From: Pseudomonas sp. FP1742
GTDB lineage: Bacteria > Pseudomonadota > Gammaproteobacteria > Pseudomonadales > Pseudomonadaceae
Length of the DNA stretch: 64,000 bases
Assembly (NCBI RefSeq): GCF_030687145.1
Contig: NZ_CP117460.1
Coordinates: forward strand, 4,278,001-4,342,000
Direction of reading: 5' to 3'
In this document: positions 38,004 to 46,200 of the stretch, in pieces
Layout of the letters: each line of letters starts with the position of its first letter
Numbering within the stretch: the stretch's first letter is position 1
Notes under the pieces: generated by a model
The model's database searches: none
What the model was told of the DNA's origin: nothing
The model's input: the letters and a program-made list of their open reading frames with translations, nothing else
Position numbers and translations under genes: made by a program

Positions 38004-40019
38004 ATGATCATCAATCAATATGATGCGAACGCCCTGTCCGACGCATTTGGAATTCAGACGAACAGCCTAGAAGGACTGGTTTTTAATTCAGGATGGGGAC
38101 GGGTGTTGCCCGGTCAATCGTCCAACAGTCATCAACATGATGAGACTGAATTCTTTGTAATTATCGCCGGGGAAGGCGAATTGCTGGTTAATGGTCATCG
38201 TCATCAGGTGAAAGCTGGTACTGTCGCGCTGTTTGAGCCCTTTGAGTCCCATGTAATAACCAACACCTCTACGACTGATCTGGTGTTTTTCCTGCAATAT
38301 TGGAGAGATGCCAAATGGGCAGTACGTTCCGCACTTTCAAAAGAAAGACAGAACCATCAAGGTCGTCCACAATTTGTATTTTCAACACCTCCCACCCCAA
38401 ATGGTGATTTACACCTTGGGCACTTGTCTGGTCCCTACCTTGGTGCCGATGCTTATGTAAGGTATCAACGATTAGTGGGTAACCGTGCTTGGCACCTTAC
38501 TGGTTCTGACGATTATCAAAGCTACGTTGTCGCATTAGCTGAACGAGAAGGTTCGACACCTGAAGAAGTGGCGGCACATTATTCCATGGAAATACGAGAA
38601 ACACTGCGAGCCATGGATATAGAAATAGATCAATACACCGTAACTGATGCAGTTGAAAACTATCATTCCGGAGTCAAGCAATTTTTCTCCAAGATCGTGC
38701 AGTCTGGTAAAGTCGAGTCGCGAACCGCTACCGCACTAGTGGATGACGTAACGGGAGAGTACCTTTACGAAGTTAATGTGTCTGGTGGATGTCCAGGCTG
38801 CGGTGGAGGTACGAATGGCAATATCTGCGAAGAATGTGGAGAACCGAACATTGTTACGGATCTAATCGCACCCGTATCAAAGATCAGCAACAAAGCACCG
38901 GTCTTGTCAGAAGTGCAGCAACATTTGCTGCCTCTGCATGACTTTGCAGAAGTTGTCGCTGACCATCATAAACTAGGCCGTGTCCCCGCCAGAATTAAAG
39001 AACTGGCGCAACGAGTATTCAAGAGATCTTCCCTAGACGTCCCGGTAACTCACTTTTCAGATTGGGGGGTGTCCCCGTCAGAAAAGGACTCGAGCGGCCA
39101 AGTCATTTGGGTCTGGCCTGAAATGAGCTTTGGATTTCTCTATGGGATCGAAGCATTGGGCGCACGCTTAAATGAAAAATGGCGTGCTGAAGCCCCTCAA
39201 GAGGACTGGAAAATTGTGCACTTTTTCGGTTATGACAACAGTTTCTATCATGGGATTCTTTATCCGGCTCTGTACAGCCTAGCGCATCCCGAATGGAAAC
39301 CTGACATCGACTATCACTACAACGAATTTTATCTTCTTGACGGAAAAAAGTTTTCTACTAGCCGTCGTCACGCTGTGTGGGGAAAAGAAATACTCAATCC
39401 TTCAAGTGTTGATGCTGTTCGTTATTACCTTTGCCTTACACGACCCGAGGGAGAGCGTACCAACTTCCGTATGGCAGACTACGAAAAAGCACTGAAGGAA
39501 ACCTTGATAGGTTGTTGGCAGACCTGGTTGGTGGATTTGGGAACGCGTGTTAGCCAGACATATGGCGGCAAAGCGCCAGACGCAGGCATATGGACCCGAG
39601 AGCATTCGGCTTTTCTGGCACAACTGACAGAACACCTGTCAGGTATCAGCAACGCTCTAAACTCCGATGGTTTCTCACTTCGCCGGGCCGCCCGAAAACT
39701 CAATGAGATCGTCGAGGAGACTATTGCATTTTCATCCCTGCAAAAACGCCTCGCGGTTTCGAGCGAATGGAAAGATGAAGCTCGAACTTCAATTGCTTTG
39801 GAGTTGGCAGCAGCTCAGTTGCTCTCACGTGTAGCGCGTCCTCTAATGCCGCGGTTTGCCAAAAAATTGGCTTTTGCCATTTCGGAAGTTGAGGACCATG
39901 CGTGGCCAGAAACTGTCGACTTGGTCTTGCCTGGTGCGAACATTAACTTAGACAAGGTAACTTATTTCGCTCTCCCAATAACAACCTCGCAAGACGCACC
40001 AGAAAAAATCGATGCTTGA
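38004..40019 (+). CDS. Cupin-methionyl-tRNA-synthetase fusion (hydrazine synthetase type)
   Basis: The protein has 671 residues. Residues 1-110 form a cupin with metal ligands His43, His45, Glu49 (SHQHDETEFF) and His83 (PFESHVI). From about 122 on it is a class I synthetase core of MetRS type: HLGH at 137-140 (HIGH), a four-Cys zinc knuckle at 263-278 (GGCPGCGGG, ICEECGE), and KKFSTS near 448-453 (KMSKS). A helical C-terminal bundle follows. Such fusions use the synthetase domain to activate or bind an amino acid and the zinc cupin to join it to N6-hydroxylysine with an N-N bond. It is not the housekeeping MetRS. It lies 28 bp after the flavoenzyme gene in the same operon. Confidence 0.92.
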   Translation: MIINQYDANALSDAFGIQTNSLEGLVFNSGWGRVLPGQSSNSHQHDETEFFVIIAGEGELLVNGHRHQVKAGTVALFEPFESHVITNTSTTDLVFFLQYWRDAKWAVRSALSKERQNHQGRPQFVFSTPPTPNGDLHLGHLSGPYLGADAYVRYQRLVGNRAWHLTGSDDYQSYVVALAEREGSTPEEVAAHYSMEIRETLRAMDIEIDQYTVTDAVENYHSGVKQFFSKIVQSGKVESRTATALVDDVTGEYLYEVNVSGGCPGCGGGTNGNICEECGEPNIVTDLIAPVSKISNKAPVLSEVQQHLLPLHDFAEVVADHHKLGRVPARIKELAQRVFKRSSLDVPVTHFSDWGVSPSEKDSSGQVIWVWPEMSFGFLYGIEALGARLNEKWRAEAPQEDWKIVHFFGYDNSFYHGILYPALYSLAHPEWKPDIDYHYNEFYLLDGKKFSTSRRHAVWGKEILNPSSVDAVRYYLCLTRPEGERTNFRMADYEKALKETLIGCWQTWLVDLGTRVSQTYGGKAPDAGIWTREHSAFLAQLTEHLSGISNALNSDGFSLRRAARKLNEIVEETIAFSSLQKRLAVSSEWKDEARTSIALELAAAQLLSRVARPLMPRFAKKLAFAISEVEDHAWPETVDLVLPGANINLDKVTYFALPITTSQDAPEKIDA

Positions 40020-40129
40020 GGTGGTGGGGATGCTCGCGCTTCAGTTGTGAACTGATAGAAGTATCAGTTAATTCAATTTTTTTAGCACTGAAAATCGAGT
40101 CTTCAAGAACTCATACAAGGATAAAATAA

Positions 40130-40744
40130 ATGAAATGGCAATCTCAAATATCTGAACACCTGGAAAACGAACATGTCCTTTTGCGTCCGGTGTTGGAGTC
40201 AGACAAAGAAGCTGTTTATGCATTAGCGCAGGATTCAGAAATCTGGACCTATTTTGTTTTCAAGGTCAGTAATCTGGACGAATTCGACGATTTTTTCAAC
40301 GCGATGCTCTCTGACCATGCCGCAGGTCGTCGTGTGGTGTATGTCGTTATTGACAAAAAAACTCAACGAATTGCGGGAAGTATGAGTTATGGCAATTTGG
40401 CCGAGGCGGAAGCACGGCTAGAAATAGGTTGGTCCTGGTTGGGAAGCGAATTCCGTGGGAAGGGTATCAACCACTGGGCAAAGTTTCTTCTGATGGAGCA
40501 AGCATTTGAGAAACTGGAAGCTCTCAGAGTTGAGTTTAAAACAGATATATTGAATACACGCGCGCGTTCTGGTTTGCGAAATATTGGTGCTACAGAAGAA
40601 GGAACCCTAAGAAGCTTTAATTTCATGCCTGGTGGTCGCCGTCGGGATGCAATATTTTATAGCGTCCTTGCAAGCGAATGGCCAGATGTTAATGCACAGC
40701 TCTCTCAGCAGTCAAAATTTAGCGCAACGAGAAAAGTTTTGTGA
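40130..40744 (+). CDS. GNAT-family N-acyltransferase (RimJ/RimL-like)
   Basis: The protein has 204 residues. VLLRPVLESDKEAVYALAQD opens the GNAT fold; EIGWSWLGSEFRGKGINHWA contains the acyl-CoA loop (about 98-116); and TDILNTRARSGLRNIGATEE is the RimL-type region. It moves an acyl group from CoA to an amine. In triacsin assembly a GNAT enzyme acylates (succinylates) hydrazinoacetic acid before loading on a carrier, so an acyl mask on the hydrazine is a reasonable guess here. AAGGATAAAATAA precedes the ATG. It overlaps the next gene by GTGA. Confidence 0.85.
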   Translation: MKWQSQISEHLENEHVLLRPVLESDKEAVYALAQDSEIWTYFVFKVSNLDEFDDFFNAMLSDHAAGRRVVYVVIDKKTQRIAGSMSYGNLAEAEARLEIGWSWLGSEFRGKGINHWAKFLLMEQAFEKLEALRVEFKTDILNTRARSGLRNIGATEEGTLRSFNFMPGGRRRDAIFYSVLASEWPDVNAQLSQQSKFSATRKVL

Positions 40745-41766
40745 ATAAGACGGTTAGCTATGTAAACCTACACGGGACTCCCTTCGAACGGGGGGAGCAG
40801 CATGGCAAAGCATTGGCAGAATCACTTCGTTCGTTTGTTGACGACGGGCGTAGTCGCATAGATTCGCTAACTCGAGAGCCGTTAACCAGTGATAGTCTTG
40901 AAAAGACTATCAACACTCATAAAGCCGTAGTCGAGGAGTATCTTCCAGATATCGCTCGTGAGGTAGAAGGTTTAGCCGTTGGTGCAGGCATCTCGCTCCA
41001 AGATGCCTGGATGTTGCAACTACGCCGAGAAATTATTGGTTACAGCCGAATGACACTTGGCGACTGCTCAACATTCGCATCTGTCGCAGCTGAACCAATT
41101 CTTGCTCAAACGGTGGATTTGAACGGCAATCTCGACGACTTCATCAGCGTTCTGGATATTAGGGGGAGCGCCCAGCGCTCCCTTGTCCTGAGTTACGGTG
41201 GCCTTTTGGGTTACTTGGGAATCAATGACGGTGGATTAGCCGTAGGTCTAAATCTCGTTTTAGGCGGTGCTTGGCAGCCAGGTATTCCTCCGTACTTGGC
41301 AATCCGCCATTTGCTGGATACGGTGAGTACGGTCGAGGACGCCGTTGAGATACTTCGGACGCTTCCATTGTCAAGCTCGCGGTCATTTACGTTATGCGAC
41401 AGGAATCAAGCGCTTGCGGTAGAAGTGTTAGGTGATGAACTTCGCATATTAGAAATATCACCTGTAGCGCATACAAACCACTTCTTGCATCCAGACTTTG
41501 CTTCAGATGATCAAATCAATGTGTTCGCCCGAAACTCCTCGAATCGGCGGCTTGATGCAATATCGCAGTTAGCAAGTCTGATACCAAATGATGAGAAAAT
41601 ATGTTTCAACGCCTTCTCTTTACCGCCACTTTGCGTTTCTGATATCGGTGATATCCGTCGTGAAAGAACGGTCTCCGCAGTCGTGATGTATCCAGGTAGA
41701 GGGGAAATGTACCTGCGACCCGGAGATCCGTCCCTATCAGAAACTATCCGATTCTCATTAAATTAA
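40741..41766 (+). CDS. C45-type Ntn hydrolase / acyltransferase (isopenicillin-N acyltransferase fold)
   Basis: The GTG start overlaps the GNAT stop (GTGA). The protein has 341 residues. VNLHGTPFERGEQHGKALAE is the family opening; TLGDCSTFA places the nucleophile at Cys109, which would become N-terminal after self-cleavage between Asp108 and Cys109; AQTVDLNGNLDDFISVLDIR and HTNHFLHPDF match substrate-pocket motifs of the C45 group. Members hydrolyse or exchange amide acyl groups. Tight coupling to the GNAT gene suggests that this enzyme removes or swaps the acyl group the GNAT puts on; that is inference. Confidence 0.82.
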   Translation: MNKTVSYVNLHGTPFERGEQHGKALAESLRSFVDDGRSRIDSLTREPLTSDSLEKTINTHKAVVEEYLPDIAREVEGLAVGAGISLQDAWMLQLRREIIGYSRMTLGDCSTFASVAAEPILAQTVDLNGNLDDFISVLDIRGSAQRSLVLSYGGLLGYLGINDGGLAVGLNLVLGGAWQPGIPPYLAIRHLLDTVSTVEDAVEILRTLPLSSSRSFTLCDRNQALAVEVLGDELRILEISPVAHTNHFLHPDFASDDQINVFARNSSNRRLDAISQLASLIPNDEKICFNAFSLPPLCVSDIGDIRRERTVSAVVMYPGRGEMYLRPGDPSLSETIRFSLN

Positions 41767-41834
41767 CTTACTCAAGATTTTTTTGAAGTAAATGGAAGAC
41801 CTATGCACTCGCTGAGTTAGCCAAATTACATTTG

Positions 41835-43049
41835 ATGGGCCAAACCAAAAAAAAGGCGAGCCTTCCGTTATACGATGCCCGCCATTTTAATCGCTATGAA
41901 CAACGAAATCATCAGGGCAAGATAATGGGCATAACGGTACTGAAAAATCTGACCGCAAAGTTTCGCACGGACCATCAGGTGTCTTTTAATATTTGCCTGG
42001 ACACCTTCGACAAACGGACGGATGCCGATTCTTTACGCAAAAAATCGGAGTTTCTGAACCATTTAGAACAACAGCACCAATCTTCAGTAATGTTCAACGT
42101 GATAAACCCTGGAAGTGAACTACTCGCTAATCTTATTCTGGACCAGGAGGAAAGCTTTCCCAGTCCGCCCCCCCGAGCAGCCCCCGATCAATCCCCAATG
42201 TTCGAGTCACAGGAAATTGCAGGTAACAAGTTCATACGTATTAATCCTAACAACAGTAAATGCACATTGGTGCTCTTAGGTCCAATAGGACTTTCATGGC
42301 GCGTATGGACAACAATGCTACCCGGCTTGCACCGCTGGGATGTTGTAATTCCGCAATATTCCTCTACTGACTTTGAAGAAGGACGACAGACAGCGATAGG
42401 GTCGACCGAAGAGGACAGCGATAATGTGGCGGTAATTTTAAAAAGTCTTCAGTCTTCTTCAATTACAGTGGCAGCGTGGTGCGATGGAAATGATATCGCA
42501 GTTTCCTTGGTCAATAGAGGAGATATCAAAGCCAAATCATTTGTCTGCATATCGCCAAGCTTCAAGACGACTAAAAAATTATTAGCATATGAATCCGAAC
42601 TGATAACTGCACTACAAAGCGTTGTAGACAAGCCCGCATTTTCTTCTATTTACGCGGGACTATTCCGAAATTCACTCAATTCAAATGGCATTGAAGAGAA
42701 TGCAATTATAGACCAGGACGCCGTTATTCTCGACACATTAAGAAAACCTAGTTGGCATGCAAGGAAGCTTATAAACAGCGTCTACCTGCAACCCAACTCT
42801 TTGGCGTTTTATGCTAAACGGTATTTGAACAAGATAAATTTGGAGATCAACAAAGCCACATTCAAAGGAGTGTCGACATACCTGATTCAAGGCGAACTGG
42901 ACAATATTGTCGACAATCGCGAGGCTGAGTATTTCCTAGAGTCACACGGAATTTCTTATAAACGAATATGCAGTCTGCACTGCGGTCACTACACTCTCAT
43001 TGATCAACCTGAAATAATTTGGCGTGTATTGGATAAGCTAAGCCAATAG
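41835..43049 (+). CDS. Alpha/beta-hydrolase-like protein with Cys nucleophile position
   Basis: The protein has 404 residues from ATG 41835 (ATG 41925 is an alternative). The first 130 residues are unlike hydrolases. After that LVLLGPIGLSWRVWTTMLPG starts an alpha/beta fold. The nucleophile elbow reads VAAWCDGNDIA, so Cys (about residue 216) replaces the common Ser; the acid is in IQGELDNIVDN and the histidine in LHCGHYTLIDQPE. Cys-type members include dienelactone hydrolases and some transferring thioesterase-like domains. A role in releasing a carrier-bound intermediate or in acyl transfer is possible. It ends the plus-strand operon; a terminator follows. Confidence 0.72.
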   Translation: MGQTKKKASLPLYDARHFNRYEQRNHQGKIMGITVLKNLTAKFRTDHQVSFNICLDTFDKRTDADSLRKKSEFLNHLEQQHQSSVMFNVINPGSELLANLILDQEESFPSPPPRAAPDQSPMFESQEIAGNKFIRINPNNSKCTLVLLGPIGLSWRVWTTMLPGLHRWDVVIPQYSSTDFEEGRQTAIGSTEEDSDNVAVILKSLQSSSITVAAWCDGNDIAVSLVNRGDIKAKSFVCISPSFKTTKKLLAYESELITALQSVVDKPAFSSIYAGLFRNSLNSNGIEENAIIDQDAVILDTLRKPSWHARKLINSVYLQPNSLAFYAKRYLNKINLEINKATFKGVSTYLIQGELDNIVDNREAEYFLESHGISYKRICSLHCGHYTLIDQPEIIWRVLDKLSQ

Positions 43050-43095
43050 GTTTGTGTTTTGGCACAAAAATTAATGTGCCCCCCCTTAGAATGAC

Positions 43096-43134
43096 AAACT
43101 CCCTTCGAGCCGACCAGCACATCAAAGGGAGTTT
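43096..43134. terminator. Bidirectional terminator between convergent cluster operons
   Basis: AAACTCCCTT pairs perfectly with AAGGGAGTTT; T and A runs flank both sides. Confidence 0.85.
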
Positions 43135-43156
43135 TCGTACGAGATGTCAGAAGAAA

Positions 43157-44158
43157 TCAAGCTTTTGAGTAACACTTTATATTATCAATAAGCTCAGAGT
43201 CTAGCGCGTGTAATTTACGAACTGCATCTAGAAATGACGCTGAGTTCAACTTTTGCAGACTAGGACTTCTGAGCAAGAATATTTTAAGAGAATAAGAAAT
43301 ACGTTGCACTTCTGCAAAAAGAGCGGTGGTGATTTCATTATTAAATCCGCGTTTGTTTCGGTAGAAATTATACGTCTTTCGAGATCCGTGAAGCAGAGAA
43401 TAAAAATCGTGCAGGATTTTCGATTTTACTGCGCCGGAATCAAAGGGAGACTCTATGAATGAAATCATAAAATCTGTAGGATCCTCGTACTCGAGTTGCT
43501 CAATGTAACTACTGTGCAACTGAGCATCGTCGCTTGGAAGGCTATCAGTCAAAGTGACTTCTAGAACGGTCTTCTCTGTATCATTATCAAAAAAATCAGA
43601 TAAATTTTTCAGTCCGTAGTGGTAAGTCCTGAGAATACTATCTTTGTCGTCGTCTATCAGTATGGCTTGATCAGCCATAAGCTCACCAATTAGCGCAAAG
43701 TGCGACAAATGCTTATTTAAGTACTCAGGACAATGAGGCAAATAATAGACATCCCCTGATATCAAATAAAATCTATTAGCCAGCGGCTCGTATTCCTTAA
43801 GGAAATCTTGAAAGCTGCTGTATCGCTTTTCCCGGACAAGTATTCCATTGGCCGTAAGGATAGCTTCATCAAAAAAAGAGCTCGTGAACTCATACTTTTC
43901 TGACTTATTGCAAATGATCTGCTCAGCAATAAGGCCAGGACTAACTAAAGCATTGTGAAATATAGCAGAAACCTCTTTGCCGAAATCGCTGGCCCTTACC
44001 AACACATGCCGCTGCCCACAGTTCAAAAAACTTCTATCAAAAAGATTCTTATCATATTCGAAAAGTTTTCCGTCATTCATTATCGTTCCCATGATTCTCG
44101 AAAGGTAATTAAGGAGATCTAATCTATAAAATTGCTCAGTACCGCCCACATCAGACAC
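43157..44158 (-). CDS. Unrecognised 333-residue protein, possible papain-like acyltransferase
   Basis: I do not recognise this family with confidence. It is soluble, acidic and AT-rich in codon use. Two spots resemble the BtrH-type N-terminal domain (papain-like fold, acyl-ACP to amine transfer): a Cys near residue 47 (FLNCGQRHVLVRASDFG) and a His near 153 within HFALIGELMADQAILIDDDK. The C-terminal third is helical. It is the last gene of the ACP-ligase-ACP operon, 37 bp after the second ACP, so a part in handling carrier-bound acyl groups would make sense. Confidence 0.65.
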   Translation of the reverse strand: MSDVGGTEQFYRLDLLNYLSRIMGTIMNDGKLFEYDKNLFDRSFLNCGQRHVLVRASDFGKEVSAIFHNALVSPGLIAEQIICNKSEKYEFTSSFFDEAILTANGILVREKRYSSFQDFLKEYEPLANRFYLISGDVYYLPHCPEYLNKHLSHFALIGELMADQAILIDDDKDSILRTYHYGLKNLSDFFDNDTEKTVLEVTLTDSLPSDDAQLHSSYIEQLEYEDPTDFMISFIESPFDSGAVKSKILHDFYSLLHGSRKTYNFYRNKRGFNNEITTALFAEVQRISYSLKIFLLRSPSLQKLNSASFLDAVRKLHALDSELIDNIKCYSKA

Positions 44159-44195
44159 GTAAAAGTTTTAATCAATAGCTACCCTACAAGACATT

Positions 44196-44444
44196 CTATG
44201 AGTGGGTCTGAATGAGAGAAACCAGACTGCCGACCGTGTCTAACTTGGCAAGATCTTGTTCTGTGAGTCGCGCCAGATCGACTTCATGCTTTTCGCATAA
44301 CTCAGTAACTATAAAAATCAGCATCATGGACGTTACGTTGTGAATATCGAATAAGTTATCTATTTGATCGATTTTCACGTCCCCCTCCAATTTCGCAAAT
44401 TTTTTGAGGGTTATCTGGACTGATTTTTCGATGGCTTCATGCAT
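44196..44444 (-). CDS. Acyl carrier protein 2 (atypical attachment motif)
   Basis: From ATG 44444 the protein has 82 residues, four-helix acidic ACP size. The phosphopantetheine site should be Ser39 in HNVTSMMLIFIVTELCEKHE; the usual Asp before Ser is Thr. The ATG overlaps the ligase stop in the octamer ATGCATGA, the same junction found between ACP 1 and the ligase, which supports this start over the longer frame from 44477. It probably carries the substrate activated by the ligase. Confidence 0.78.
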   Translation of the reverse strand: MHEAIEKSVQITLKKFAKLEGDVKIDQIDNLFDIHNVTSMMLIFIVTELCEKHEVDLARLTEQDLAKLDTVGSLVSLIQTHS

Positions 44445-45954
44445 GATAAAGGTTTTCCAGTTGTTCTTTGAATTCATTAATGATTACTTTGCGACGCACT
44501 TTAAATTGGTTAGTCAGGTATCCGTTCGCTACAGTAAACTTATTCGTAGTAAAACTAAGCTTTCCGATACGCTCATGACTAGATACAGTATTATTAAACT
44601 GAGAAACTTGCTCTATAACGAACTCTTCCTTTGAACTATCTTCTAAAGAAATAAGTGCCGTAAGAAACGGCTTATGCATCCCATACAACACCGCATGAGC
44701 AACGCCTTCCAAATTGGCAAGGCGGGATTCGATACTACTCGGCGGAACTTTTTTGCCGCTGTCAAGTACAATCAAATCGTCCACGCGCCCCGTAATAAAC
44801 AAATAACCGTCCTCATCTAGGTAAGCAAGATCACCTGTACTTACGCAGTTTTCACTTACAAATGTTCTTTCACTTTCGCCTGGCGCGGAAATTTTGTATT
44901 TGTTATTTACAGGGTATTCAGAGTAAATGATGAGCTCCGAGTTTTCATTGATAATGGCTTTTTTATAATCCAGAAGTTTACCAACACTTCCGGGGCGGGA
45001 ATGGCCAGGGTAGTTTTTAGAGACGATACATACCTCATTCATCCCATAACCTTCATAAAGAGGAATATAAATATCTGCAAAGAAATTAATTACGGCAAGG
45101 TCACAAGGTGCAGAGCCCGTCCAGAGGTAGCGAATATTCTCGCCCAAAATAGACGTGGCACAATCCTTGGCTGAAAGATCTGAAGTATCACGCATCTTCA
45201 AGTTGATTATTTCAAAAACCTGTTTATAGAAACCAGGTACTCCCATTACTACTGACGGCTTGAATTTTTTTAACGCCATGAAGACTAAACTATTATTGGT
45301 CAGCACAACGTCATGATCAAACAGCAATGCCGAATAGATCCAGTATCGTTGTTGCAACAACGACAGAGGAAGGAAAACCAGCAAACTATCGTCATTCGTA
45401 TGATTGAATATTTTCTGGACAGATTGTATTGAGTAACTAACACTCTCCGCCGTTGCTTCTAGGCATTTTGGGTTACCTGTGCTACCAGAAGTAAACTTTA
45501 GCGAAAAAATATCTTTCGAACTGAACTCATAGGCGCTATCTTCCGCTGCGGCGTCAATCGTATTTAAATTTTCCAATAGGTCGTTAAAACGGCAGATCGG
45601 GTGTAACTGAGAGACGTAATCGAAATCTAGAAAAATATGTCGGATATTCAGATCAGCAATGAGCTCCTCATTGCCCATGAAGAAATCTTTATCCATGCCG
45701 GCAACGATAACTCCACGGTGCTTCGCCGCCAAATCGATCACGATCCAAGTAAGAGAGTTTGCACCACTTATTATGATGGTGTCTCCTGGATTTATATTTC
45801 TATCGGCTAACCATCGGCTCGCTTTCAAGGCTAAGTTCAATAGCTCGTCTAGATCAAGCTCCATGGATTTTCCAAACTCGAGCAGCTTAAAGCGTCCACG
45901 ACGGTTCAAGTTTCTGTCAAAAATATTGTTAATTATAAGTGATCTTTCATGCAT
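44437..45954 (-). CDS. AMP-forming acyl/aminoacyl ligase (ANL superfamily)
   Basis: From ATG 45954 the protein has 505 residues. A3 is LKFTSGSTGNPKCLEAT, A5 YEGYGMNEVCIV, A7/A8 STGDLAYLDEDGYLFITGRV then DDLIVLDSGKKV, and A10 NGYLTNQFKVRRK with the catalytic lysine region. It should adenylate a carboxylic acid and load it on one of the flanking carrier proteins. Substrate is not readable; an acylated hydrazino acid is the obvious candidate. A 24-base longer start at 45978 is possible, but ATGCATGA overlap and upstream GGGGAA favour 45954. Confidence 0.88.
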   Translation of the reverse strand: MHERSLIINNIFDRNLNRRGRFKLLEFGKSMELDLDELLNLALKASRWLADRNINPGDTIIISGANSLTWIVIDLAAKHRGVIVAGMDKDFFMGNEELIADLNIRHIFLDFDYVSQLHPICRFNDLLENLNTIDAAAEDSAYEFSSKDIFSLKFTSGSTGNPKCLEATAESVSYSIQSVQKIFNHTNDDSLLVFLPLSLLQQRYWIYSALLFDHDVVLTNNSLVFMALKKFKPSVVMGVPGFYKQVFEIINLKMRDTSDLSAKDCATSILGENIRYLWTGSAPCDLAVINFFADIYIPLYEGYGMNEVCIVSKNYPGHSRPGSVGKLLDYKKAIINENSELIIYSEYPVNNKYKISAPGESERTFVSENCVSTGDLAYLDEDGYLFITGRVDDLIVLDSGKKVPPSSIESRLANLEGVAHAVLYGMHKPFLTALISLEDSSKEEFVIEQVSQFNNTVSSHERIGKLSFTTNKFTVANGYLTNQFKVRRKVIINEFKEQLENLYHA

Positions 45955-46186
45955 GACCGGATTCCCCGAACGCGTCATAGATACTCTCTAAGCTCGCAAA
46001 GTTTTCTGGATTGAAGTCTTCCAGCCCCAAACTGATGCCCAAATTATCTTCCATGTAACCGATAAGCGCGACCAGCATAAGTGAACTAAATCCGAACGCC
46101 ACTAATAGCCCTTGGGCGGGGATGGTTTCGATTTCAAGCCGAGTGGCGATGAAGTTATGAATCGCATTTTTTTTATCCTCATTCAC
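45947..46186 (-). CDS. Acyl carrier protein 1
   Basis: The protein has 79 residues. The helix-II site reads AFGFSSLMLVALIGYMEDNL; Ser35 before Leu is the expected phosphopantetheine serine, with Ser in place of the usual Asp. Downstream ISLGLEDFNPENFASLESI is typical ACP helix III/IV. It is the first gene of the minus-strand operon and is divergent from the phosphopantetheinyl transferase gene with only 14 bp between start codons. Confidence 0.83.
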   Translation of the reverse strand: MNEDKKNAIHNFIATRLEIETIPAQGLLVAFGFSSLMLVALIGYMEDNLGISLGLEDFNPENFASLESIYDAFGESGHA

Positions 46187-46200
46187 GATGGTCAGATCCT

